From contig CANJKZ010001023.1 in assembly GCA_947471745.1 (NCBI GenBank), positions 620,001 to 684,000 of the forward strand: DNA of 64,000 nt. Direction: 5' to 3'. Positions 54,516 through 64,000 of this stretch are shown here, piece after piece (position 1 is the first letter of the stretch; the number at the start of each line of letters is the position of its first letter). This DNA comes from Closterium sp. Naga37s-1. Its lineage: Eukaryota > Streptophyta > Zygnematophyceae > Desmidiales > Closteriaceae. Under the pieces are notes generated by a model. That model was not told where the DNA came from, ran no database searches, and saw only the letters and a list, made by a program, of their open reading frames with translations. The position numbers and the translations under genes were made by a program.

Positions 54516-54916
54516 TAGTGTTGTTACATATATATACGGTACTATCCCCATCTGTGAAAAAAACAGTTTTCACTTGCTAAAGCTGGTATGTTGTATCCCT
54601 GTGTGAAAAGTGCTCCGAACTGCGGTACGTAAGGGCGTATTCCTACGGCCTCCTATCAAGGCCACCTCCTATCAGGATTGTACATTTTGCCTGAGAAAAG
54701 TAGCGAGAGGTTTTGGGTTTAGGGGATTTTTCAGTGTGAGCTTGATAGGAAGTCAGATTGATAGGAGGATAGGAATACGCCCTAAGAATACAGCAGAGGC
54801 ACCTGAGAGTAGCTATTTGCTGCGATCAGAGGATGATCGCTGCCAGGATCTTCTCAGGAATGTTCGCACGTAGATAGGTAGACTAGGTGGGCCCTTGACC
54901 TCAATAGCAGAGTGAA
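54516..54916. other. 3' flank of sigma gene; nothing recognised
   Basis: Contains a short imperfect inverted pair (GGGCGTATTCCTACGGCCTCCTATCA at 54632 and TGATAGGAGGATAGGAATACGCCC at 54758), a possible small degraded foldback element of ~150 bp. No gene. Confidence 0.5.
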
Positions 54917-55257
54917 TGTAAAATGCTTGAGATGAATCAAAACATGCAAATACAGCGATATAAATAAGAGTACAGGGGGATATGAATCGACCTAGCTAGC
55001 CATGTACTCTAAGGGGTACATTCCCTTATTCAAATTCATTCCCATCCGTGCGGCGCGTACTGTTACGAAAACGGTTCCCGCCCAATGCCTCCTGACTGCA
55101 GCTGCCTGATGCCGTCTGCTCCGACGGTCCAGATCCACGCTAACCGTCTGACGCTTCGAGTCAATTCCGACTCCTCGCATTCGTTCTCGTTACTGCGTGT
55201 TTCCTTAGCTGCGGTGAGGAGTGCACTTGTGATGTTCAGGCATTACTATTCGTAACA
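54917..55257 (-). repeat. Candidate 3' LTR of the minus-strand copia element
   Basis: Starts TGTTACG directly after the polypurine tract. The inner end is uncertain because no partner LTR is available for comparison. Confidence 0.5.
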
Positions 55258-58200
55258 CCCCCCTTCACTCCTGGCCGCAGCTCGACTTGACCTGCTTGAC
55301 CACTCCGTTGAGTTCGGAGCAGTGCTGATACTGCTGTCGTGGCAGTCGCTTCGTGAGAAAGTCTGCTGCCATGTCACCAGTCGGGCAGTAGGTCAAGTCA
55401 ACCTTGCCCTTGTCCACTTCGTCCTTCACGAAGAAATACCGCAGCGCAATGTGCTTGGTGCGGTTGACGAAACCAGGTTTGTTCGCGATGCGAATCGCGC
55501 TCTGGTTGTCGCAGTGAAGACGGAAGGTGGGCGAAGCTGGAATTTTCGCCTCCTGCAGGAGTTCCTGCAAGTAGAGGCCTTCGCGAACTGCTGCGGTTGC
55601 TGCGATGAATTCCGCTTCGGCTGACGACAGGGCAACCAACTCCTGCTTCTGCGAGTTCCAAGAGATTGGTCCCGTTGGTTCGAGTCGGAACAGGAAGCCA
55701 GTCCTGGACCGTCGATTGTCGGGATCTGCTGCGTGATCGGCGTCCACGTAGCCGATGAGGTTGAAGGATGGGGTTGGTGCAGTTGAGTAGCACAGCCCAA
55801 TCTTGGGCGTTGAAACGAAGAACTGTAGGGCGCGCTGCAGGTCCAGAAGATTCTCAGCCGTTGGTTTGCGTGAGTACTGGGCCAGCTGACTTGCGATGTA
55901 GGAGAGGTCTAGCCTGCAGGTGACAGAGGCGAAGAGCAGGCATCCCAACTGCTGCTGGTAGGTCTGAATTCCAGCGGGGGATAGGGCTTTGCTGTCAGGT
56001 TTGTGGTTCGGTCCGGGAGTTCGGTAGGGAGTAGAGAGTGGTGCAGGTGAAATGTTGAACCGCTTCCCTAACTCCTCTACGTACTTAGCCGCTGAGAGGT
56101 GAATGGCCTCAGGCGCGTAGGAGATGTTGAGGCCTAAGAACTGCTTCACCTCATAGTTGCATGTGATGTCGACGCGCCCCGCCAGAGCCTTCTCGAATTG
56201 CTCGAGCAGTTCGTTGCTCGATCCTGTGTAAAGTAGGTCGTCGACGTAGACCGTGAGCAGAATGTATTCGCCGCGGAAATCGCGGCGATACATCCCAGGA
56301 TCGTGCGGCATCTGCTTGAACCCGATTTCAAGCAAAATGTTGTGCAGATACTGCTGCCACAGCCTCGGTGCCTGCTTGATCCCGTAAAGGGACTTGCGCA
56401 GTTGACACACGTGCGAGTCCCCTTCGCCGTATGCATGCGGCTGCTCCACGTAGATTACGGCGTATAATAATGCGTACAGGAACGCGTTCTTGACGTCGAT
56501 CTGGCGGAGAGGCAGGTGCCTTGCGGCTGCGATGGCGAGCAGGATTCGGACGGAGGTGTGGCGACTGACTGGAGAAAACGTCTGGTCGAAGTCGATCCCA
56601 TGCCTTTGGTCATAGCCACGCACCACCCAGCGCGCTTTAAAGCGCTCGATCGTTCCGTCTGCTGCGGTCTTCACGCGGAAGACCCATTTCCCTGATAGAA
56701 CTCTTGCACCCTTGATTGCTGCGCGGTCGACTAATACCCAGGTGTCTCTGGATTCGAGGGCTTTGATCTCCACATCCATCGCCTCGCGCCACTCCTTGCT
56801 GTGTGGTCCAGTGAGGGCTTGGCGCGGGTTTCGTGGCTCGATGACACGTGGTGCCTTAGAGGTTGCAGTGTGAAGCCCGAGCAGCTGTAATCCTGAGACA
56901 GTGCTGTCGTGGCGCCGTTGCGGGACGACTTCCTGCACGTCGTCGTCATCGCTTTCTGGTTCAGGTGGCGCTGGTGGTGCTGCGCCTCTGCCGCTTCCGC
57001 CTGTTCCGCCCATTCCTCCTCCAGAGGAATCGTCGTCGCTGTCATCGTTGTGGCGATCTCCCCATGTGAACTCGCCCATGGTGTCCTGCTCCAGGATTGC
57101 TGCCGCAGCTTCGTCCTCGGGTGTTGCGTAGCTGTGCCCATCGTTTGAGTAAACACGGTTTGCATTCGTCTGCTCGTCGTGGCGGAACTGGTCGAGGAAG
57201 AGGAGCTCGTAGAAGATTACGTCGCGAGCGTGGGCAGTCTTCTGACTGAGTAGGTCCAGCACGATCCACGCCTTGTACTCGTGACTGATGCCTAGGTGAA
57301 TGCCCCATCGCGCGCGACTGGCGAATTTTCCGATGGTCGATGTCGGCGGGCGGTATTGCACCATACACCCCCATACGCGGAGCATGGATGTGTCCCCCTT
57401 AGTCCTGGTCCATTTCACGTGCGGGGACAAGTTGCCGGTGATGGCGGTGGTTGACAGCAGGTTGTGCACCCGCACGGCGTGGTGCATCGCCTAGGTCCAG
57501 TAGGTCGGTGGCAGCTTCGACTGCTTCATCAGCGCCCGCACCTTCGTCATGAGCGTGCGGTTCGTCCGCTCGGCTACGCCCTGCTGCTGATGTGCGTAGG
57601 GGAGAGAGATGTGGTGCTCAATCCCCTTTTGCGACAGGTAATCTTGCATCTGCTTGCTCCTGAATTCTGCAGCGCCGTCAGATTGCCAGATCTTCAGTTT
57701 CTTCCCGGACTGCCGCTGCGCGTGTGCTAGCCAGAGGCGGAATACCTCGTAGGCTCTGTCGCGTGACTCCACGTTTGCGACCCACACGTGGCGTGTTCCA
57801 GCGTCGATGAAGGTAAGTGTGTACATTTCGTCGTCAACTCCGCAGTGCCCCACGTTCAAGAAGTCGCTGTACACCTTGTGCAGCTTGGGGTAGCGGTTCG
57901 TTCCTGGCTCGAGCAGCGGGAACGGCTGGTGGCTTAGTGCGGCTTCGGGGCAGACGGTGTAGTTGCGCGGATGTGTCGCGCCTCTCACTTCAGTACCATC
58001 TGGGCGCAGGAGCGCTCCAGGAGCGAAGACGCCTGCGTCGATGCAGTTTTTCAGCGTCGCGCGTGAAGGATGTCCGAGACGCTGGTGCCAGAGTGCATCG
58101 TCAGCGCGAAAGCCGGAGGTGCGCATGTAGCGCGCGCGAGCTTCTTCGGGATCTTCGTCAGGTACAGGGGCAGGTTCTGCTACTGCCTCTTCTGCTGCTT

Positions 58201-61094
58201 CTTCTTGGTCGTTGGCGGTGGTCATCATTAGCGCCAAAAACTCCCTGTCGCAGATTTCGGAGAGGGGAATATTGGTCCCAGGGATGGTTCCCGGGACAAA
58301 GGTGGGTTCACGTGGTTCAGGTGCGGGTCCGTAGACGGTGCGACGCGGGGTCCACGGCTCGTTGCCCCAGTCGATGGTGTCCCAAGGATCGCGATAATGC
58401 GAGTGGAACGTGGCGTGGTGGACGACCAAGGGGAACAACTGCAGGAGCATCTGCTTCTTCTTCTCCCCCCTTTTGTTCTTCGCGGGAAGTCCCCCAGCCG
58501 CTGTTGTCGGCGCTAGTTGCGGCGCCCCATCCACCCCGTGCGCTGGCCCAGGTTCCGCCGCTGTTTCCCCAACCGCCGGTGTCGCTCGTTCCCCATCCGC
58601 CAGCGCTTCCCCACCCCCCTTCATTGGAGGCACTTTCTTCCGCTTCGGCTCCCCACGCGCCGCAGGCGAACGTTCCGCGAGCTTCGGCGAGACTTTATTG
58701 GCGAAGCTCTTCAGCTTCGGGGCGCGCCAGTTCTTCTTCCTGCTCCACGGTAAGTCTCTTCGACGGGTCGCGTCGATGAGAGTAGATTTCCAAAAAATTT
58801 CTCGTGGGTGTAGGGTCGCGGCACGCCATGCGCATCAAAGGTTCCGACGCCAGTGCCGCGTAGCATTCCTTGCAGGTGTTGGGAGGGGGGTCCGATGAGA
58901 GGGTGTTTTGGCGTGCCGAACACGCCCCGCGTGGTGACTTCAAGCTCTAGTTGTGACATTCCTTCCTCTGGCGGCGCGTGGCGCTCGGCTTCGGCGATGG
59001 CGGCGAGTCCGCGGCCGGCGATTGCGCTAGTTGACGCTGTTGGTGTGTGGCAGTCTTTGCAGATGCCGTCTGGGTCAGGATCGTGTAGCGCTGTTTCGCG
59101 TGGGTGGGGATGATGCGGCACCCACGGTCTGCCGTCAGGGTGCTTCCAGTCCCTGCGGTGGATATGCTCGAAGCGCAGTGGCACGAGATCGATTAGCTCG
59201 TGCGAATCGCCACTGCAGTCGGGGATGTCGAAGTCCAGGACATACACTCCATTTTCGGAGTGCGCTCGTCTGATCTGCCTGCGGGGGAAAGTCCTTGATT
59301 CGTAGTGCAGCAGGATGTCGCGTGTTGTGCGATCCGTGCTGAGATCAACGCCGCAGTCCATGAGCTGTGCGGCGGAAAGCAAGTTGAAGCGTAGGTTCTG
59401 GACGATCAGCACATCGTTGAGTGTGATGTGCGTGCAGCTTCCGCGTGCCTTGAGCACGACGATGCCTTGCGCGCTTGCGCGCAGGCGGGTGTTGTTAGCC
59501 ACGGTGTCGTAGGTGACTGTGGGGGTGGCGACGGCGTTGGATATGTAACGCTCGGAGCCCACCATATGCGGGCCGCAGCAGCTGTCCAGGTACCAGGTGT
59601 TGTAGCGCTTGTTGTCGTCACGTGCGAGCAGCGCCAGTCGCGGCATGACGACGTGCGGGGTGTCGAACTTCATAAATTGCTCGCGCGAGAGCCAATCAAG
59701 TGGCGCCACCCGCATGTCAGGTACGTGCGGGGGACTTTCAAGCAGCGGGACTGGAAGGTTCTAGTCCTGGTCGTCGTCGTCGGTGAAGTCGTGGCGCGGA
59801 CTGAACGGGTTGTTGTTGGAGAACGCGCCAATGGGATGCGGTGCTGGCTCAGGTGAAGGCGAGCGCACGCGGCGACGACGCGACTCGCCCGTCATGGCCA
59901 TGTTGCTCATGACGTTGCGTACGGGAGCAGTCGGTGATGGCTGCTGCTGCTGATGCTGAACCGCTGGGTTCAGGTTGCGCGCGGATGGGGGTTGATGGCC
60001 CTGGGCTGGACGCACGTCGCCTCGTGCGTCTTGTCGGCCGGACCAGTTGCTCGGATTGGTCTGGCGAGGGCGAGATCGGTACTTGCATCGATCCGCCAAA
60101 TGCCTGAAGCTTCTGCAGATCTTGCAGTAGAGGCGCCGCGGCCGTCGCTCTTCGTTGTTGTCGGCGTAGAAGGCGAGCCGTTCACGTTTTCGTCGTGGCG
60201 CTGGTCGCTGCTGATCCATATCCCGTTGTTTGACGAGAAGGGCGGCGCAAAGGGCGGCCTCCGAGATGACCCCCTACTGTCGGAGAAGCGCCTTGCAGGG
60301 CCGCCACTCCGGGCCGAGCCCTTGGAGCACGATGTTCACGAAGATTTCCTCCGAAATCGAACTTCCCAGCTTCGCGATTTGGTCGCGAAGGCTCCGACAG
60401 CGATTGATGTAGCTGTTGACCTTCTCCCCTGAGGTCATTTTGGTCTCCAGTAATTGCTAGAGTAGCCGGCTTGAAGAGACTGAGTCCTTCGGCTGATACA
60501 CACCGTTCAGGTGGCGCCAAGCGTCGAGGGCTGGAGCAGCCGATGTCATGTACGAACGGATGTTCAACTGCTCCTCCGGCGACATGTTACGCAGGAGGAT
60601 TCCGTACGCCATCAGGGACTCGTTGTAATAGCGAGTCCTGGCGTCGTCGGTGTCCTCAGCAGGCTCCGTGTAGCTGCCGTCGAAATAATGGAAGATTTGA
60701 GCATTCTGCAGCAGGAGCTCCAGTTCGAAGCTCCAGGTATAGAAATCTCTGCCGTCAAAGCAGGTACTTATCTTTATTTTTGATATGATGAGAAACCTTG
60801 ATTGCGCTGAGAGAATTGCCTCTTCACTGGGACGGGGAGCCTTGGGGGTTGAACCATTCATGTCGAGGGAGAAAGTGTGCGGGGCGGTGTTCTGGCCAGT
60901 TGGGGCCGGTTGTGAGGATGTTCCCGCGTCGCCGTTCCGCAATGTTTGGAGCCCTTGCTCCAAGCTGGTGAGTCGCTGAAGAAGTTGTGCGAGGACTTCG
61001 GTTCCGATCGTCGTCGTTTCCTCACTTGTCGCAGCCGGGTTGGTTTGCGCTTCAGCCGTCAGATTAGTATGACCACCAGATCCTCCGGCCATTC
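54917..61094 (-). mobile_element. Ty1/copia LTR retrotransposon, minus strand, broken
   Basis: Parts from 61094 leftward: gag ~61.1-59.8 kb ending in a CCHC-like zinc knuckle (CKICRSFRHLADRCK); protease ~59.6 kb (TWYLDSCCGPHM); GAG-pre-integrase ~58.1 kb (LWHQRLGHPS); integrase 57.9-57.5 kb; reverse transcriptase 56.8-55.9 kb (TVYVDDLLYTGS); RNase H ~55.7-55.3 kb (GYVDADHAAD). A 3' LTR candidate starts TGTTACGAATAG at 55257 after a GAAGGGGGGTG tract and may end at 54917 (...TTTTACA). No matching 5' LTR was seen. Unlike the other two copia copies it keeps a gag, and it belongs to a different lineage. Fossil with several breaks. Confidence 0.9.
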
Positions 61095-61308
61095 TCACAC
61101 GCGAGCGTGTGCCGTGTCAGAATCCCAGCCACTAGGCCACTGGGATAAAAGGGCTTGTTTGTGTAGCGGGTAAGTGCGCCCATAACCCCCTAGGCCAACG
61201 TGCCTGTAACCCTTCCCTAAGATTAATCGGGGATCACCAGTGGAACTCTGACATACCGAACGCCACTTTCCGAATGTCGTAATTTTCGGGAGTGGCAGTG
61301 CGAAGAAT
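61095..61308. other. Spacer between two copia elements, with tRNA A-box-like motifs
   Basis: On the - strand GTGGCCTAGTGGCTGGGATT (61125-61144) and GTTGGCCTAGGGGGTTATGG (~61181-61200) both resemble a tRNA A box, but no T-loop (GGTTCGA) follows. Probably the untranslated leader of the minus-strand element. Confidence 0.35.
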
Positions 61309-61441
61309 GTCAAAGTATATGCATGTTATATATGTGTAGGCTGTAGTGGGGTAGCCAATATGGGGTACATCCCCATTTAGGGTTTCATACTTGTACCCAA
61401 CTCATTCATAGTTCATTCATTCCTGCTGCTAGATTCTAACA
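61309..61441 (+). repeat. 5' LTR of right-edge copia element
   Basis: 133 bp, TG...CA ends, alignable with the 136-bp LTRs of the element at 4940 but clearly diverged. Confidence 0.85.
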
Positions 61442-61458
61442 TGGTATCAGAGCACTAG
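61442..61458 (+). other. Primer-binding site, tRNA-Met type
   Basis: TGGTATCAGAGCACTAG immediately after the LTR, the classical copia initiator-Met site. Confidence 0.9.
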
Positions 61459-64000
61459 GTCCGTAGGACCGTCTTTTTTTTTCGGGCCCACCTACCGTTG
61501 CGGTTATCGCGCTACCCCACGTGTTGTCCTGCCTGCCTGCCTTGCCTTGTGACGTGCTGCGCTGCACGCGCCGTCCTGTGGTGGTAGCCGTCGTAGCTGT
61601 CGCCCTGGAGCTGGTCAGTTGGGAGCGTCTGGCAGTGGCCAGCTGCAGCTGCAGCGGCGTCCACGCGAGACACTTACGTCCCAACAGCTTCATGAGTGGT
61701 ACGCTCAGAGTAGAGGGTCTCGGAGTACCGTTCGCTGCCCGTACGTCATTCGCACAGGTGATCGGGCTGGTCAGGCTTGCGGGACGCTTGGTCACGCACA
61801 GTCCCGCTGCTTCGCCCGTCTGAGCGATGCCTGGCGTACCGAGTTTGGCGACGAGGCTGAGCTCCCCACCTGGCTGGAGCTGCTTGGGCAGAGGGTAGAT
61901 ATCTTTGCTCTTGACTATGATGCTATTCTCACTGCCATGTATGCATTGCCTACTAGTGCTGACCGTGCCTATTACCTGTGCGTACCGCCTGACCCAGGTA
62001 TAGAGCCTGCTGCTCTAGGTGCTGGTGAGGCTGCTGCTCTAGGTGCGCGTGCGTCTCCTGCTCTAGGTGCTGGTGAGGCTGCTGCTCTAGGTGCTAGTGC
62101 GTCTCCTGCTCTAGGTGCTGGTGAGGCTGCTGCTCCAGGTGCTGGTGAGTCTGCTCTCTCTGGTACTGCGCCTGCTGAGGCCTTGTAAACCTTCACACTT
62201 GACTCAGGTGCTTCCCGCTCCTTCTTTCGCGACAGCACCACCCTCACGCCGCTCAGTCGGCCGGTTGCAGTCTCCCTGGCAGACCCCTCTGGGGGTCCAG
62301 TCCTTGCGCACTCCTCCACGGTCCTGCCGTGTCCGACAGTCCCGTCTGGCTCCCTGTCAGGTCTTCACCTCCCCTCGTTCTCTACGAACTTGGTGAGTGG
62401 TGTTGACCTCCAGGACCAGTGGGTTGACCAGTTCACTCCTAGAGGTCAGCATGTGACCCACTGTACGTGCTCCCGGATGGGCCGGCATCTAGCCGCGTTT
62501 ACCCGTGCGCCTGGCTCGAGTCTGTACACACTGACTACTGTGTCCCCTCAGGTCGCTGCGTCTGCGTCTGTATCAGGTCAGCTAGCGGCCCCTTGCTCGT
62601 GTCGCGCTTTGTCGCACCAGACCCTCCTTTGGCACCACCGCCTTGGTCACCCCTCGGTGCAGCGACTTCGTAGCATGCACCGCCGTGTCCTTGACTCTGG
62701 TCTTCCCAGGGTTCTCCCTCCCCTCCAACCCTCGCCTGCTCCTCCCTGTCTTCCCTGTGTCTAGGGGCGGCAGCGCGCCACTCCTCACTCCTCCTCGTTT
62801 CCCCCGACGACTGCTCCCCTGCAGACCCTGCACATGGACGTGTGGGGCCCAGCCCGCGTCAGTGGGCAGGACCGCGACGACTACTCGCGTTACACCACGG
62901 TCTTCCCCTTGCGCACCAAAGGTGAGGTCCCTGATGTTTTGATCCCTTGGATCCGCGCTGCCCGTCTCCAGCGCCGCGAGCGGTTCGGGACGGAGTTTCC
63001 CGTTCTGCGTCTGCACTCTGACAGAGGGGGGGAGTTTTCCTCTGACCTTCTGCAGAGCTTTTCTCGTGGAGAGGGCATTCACCAGACGTTCACGCTTCCG
63101 GCCTCTCCGCAGCAGAATGGGGTTGCTGAGCGCCGCATTGGCTTGGTCATGGAGGTCGCTCGTACCTCCATGGTCCATGCGGCTGCCCCCCATTTTCTGT
63201 GGCCGTTTGCGGACCGCTACGCCGCGCATCAGCTCAACCTCTGGCCCCGTGTCTCCTTGCCGGAGACCTCGCCCACACTGCGGTGGACGGGGAAGGTTGG
63301 CGATGCGTCGGTGTTCCGGGTCTGGGGTTCTCGTGCCTTTGTCTGCGATACCACCGCGGACAAGCTCTCCGCCCGCGCTGTTCCCTGTGTCTTCCTTGGC
63401 TTTGTCCTTGACGCGCCTGGTTGGCAGTTTTACCACCCCACCTCGCGCCGTGTCTTCCCCTCTCAGGACGTCACGTTCGACGAGTCGGTTCCCTTTTACC
63501 GTCTCTTCCTCTACCGCACTGCCCCTCTCCCCCCCCCCGCCGCTCTTCCTCGCTCCAGGTGCTCCCCAGGTAGACCCCCTCCCCGCTCCCGGTCCTGCTC
63601 CTTCAGGTGTGTCTCAGGTAGACCCTCCTCCCTTGCCTGCGCCGGTTGAGGTCATTGGTGACTCAGGTCCTGCTGAGGGTGGTCCTGCTCAGGGTGCTGC
63701 TTCTGGGGGTGCTGAGCCTGGGCGTGAGGAGTCTGGGGGTGCTGAGCCTGGGGGTACTGAGTCTGGTGGTGCTGCACCTGGGGGCGCTGAGGCGTGTGGT
63801 GAGCAGTCTCCCTGGAGCGGCCGTCTCCGTAGTCGCTCCGCTGGTGCCTCGCCGCTACACTCTCGTTGTCGTCTCCCTCTCTCCCCAAAGCAGCTGCGTG
63901 AGTGGTACGTTAGCCGTCAGGGTTGAGCTGCTGGAGCTTGGGGCCCTGCTGCGGGAGTAGCTGGAGCTGGAGACCTTGCTACTGGAGTTGTTTCTACTGG

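Larger units (their letters stand above)
61309..64000 (+). mobile_element. Ty1/copia element (same lineage as 4940-12104), cut by window end, broken
   Basis: 5' LTR 61309-61441 (TGTCAAAG...TCTAACA) with the same CTTGTACxCA...TTCATTCATTCCT tract as the 4.9-kb LTR; primer site TGGTATCAGAGC at 61442. Then a short gag-like region (61.6-62.0 kb), LGAGEAAA-type repeats, protease (~62.2 kb), GAG-pre-integrase (~62.6 kb, WHHRLGHPS) and integrase (62.8-63.3 kb; DRGGEFSS, SPQQNGVAER), followed by a Gly/Glu-rich linker to the window edge. RT, RNase H and the 3' LTR lie outside. Several breaks. Confidence 0.92.

Overview
This window is nuclear DNA of a green plant-lineage eukaryote, most likely a streptophyte alga or an early-diverging land plant. 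The evidence is a plastid-type sigma-70 factor split by spliceosomal introns, an ATX/trithorax-type SET domain, a MAPKKK of the plant MAPKKK13-21 kind, a plant-specific predicted plastid membrane protein, many GT-AG introns, and a heavy load of Ty1/copia elements, MITEs and minisatellites. The exact species cannot be told from the sequence; a zygnematophyte-like genome is my guess.

Layout. 1-366: minisatellite. 798-3299 (+): 3' end of an ATX-like H3K4 methyltransferase gene. 3918-12310: LINE fragment split by a Ty1/copia element (4940-12104). 14528-16133 (+): secreted glycine-rich protein. 16993-22882 (-): histidine phosphatase with a ~1290-residue low-complexity N-terminus. 23202-23467: MITE. 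24184-26376 (-): GATA factor. 27611-30785 (-): predicted plastid membrane protein. 31690-32316: Ty3/gypsy chromovirus remnant. 33259-33711 (-): small hypothetical protein. 34340-36537: three long-TIR DNA elements. 38061-40184 (+): MAPKKK-like kinase, convergent with 40323-44709 (-): PC-esterase-like enzyme. 46440-54515 (+): sigma factor. 54917-61094 (-) and 61309-64000 (+): two more Ty1/copia elements, the last cut by the window edge.

For four genes (histidine phosphatase, GATA, membrane protein, sigma factor) I could choose GT-AG exons that give a complete open frame in phase. These are models from the genomic sequence, without transcript support.

Most striking pattern. Multi-exon host genes here carry tandem partial copies of their own exon edges (exon end plus splice site plus a little intron), from two copies up to seven or more. 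Many such duplications, and others in introns and flanks, are separated by a short palindrome of the form TTTTGAG-N4-CTCAAAA, where N4 is itself a palindrome (TCGA, AATT, ACGT, GCGC). The palindrome arms often extend into the local flank, reaching a perfect 34 bp at 53802-53835. At 46103-46126 one copy of a duplication holds a clean 24-bp insertion of this palindrome that the other copy lacks. I found no such palindrome inside the copia elements. I do not recognise this family from the literature; it is the best candidate here for an undescribed system.
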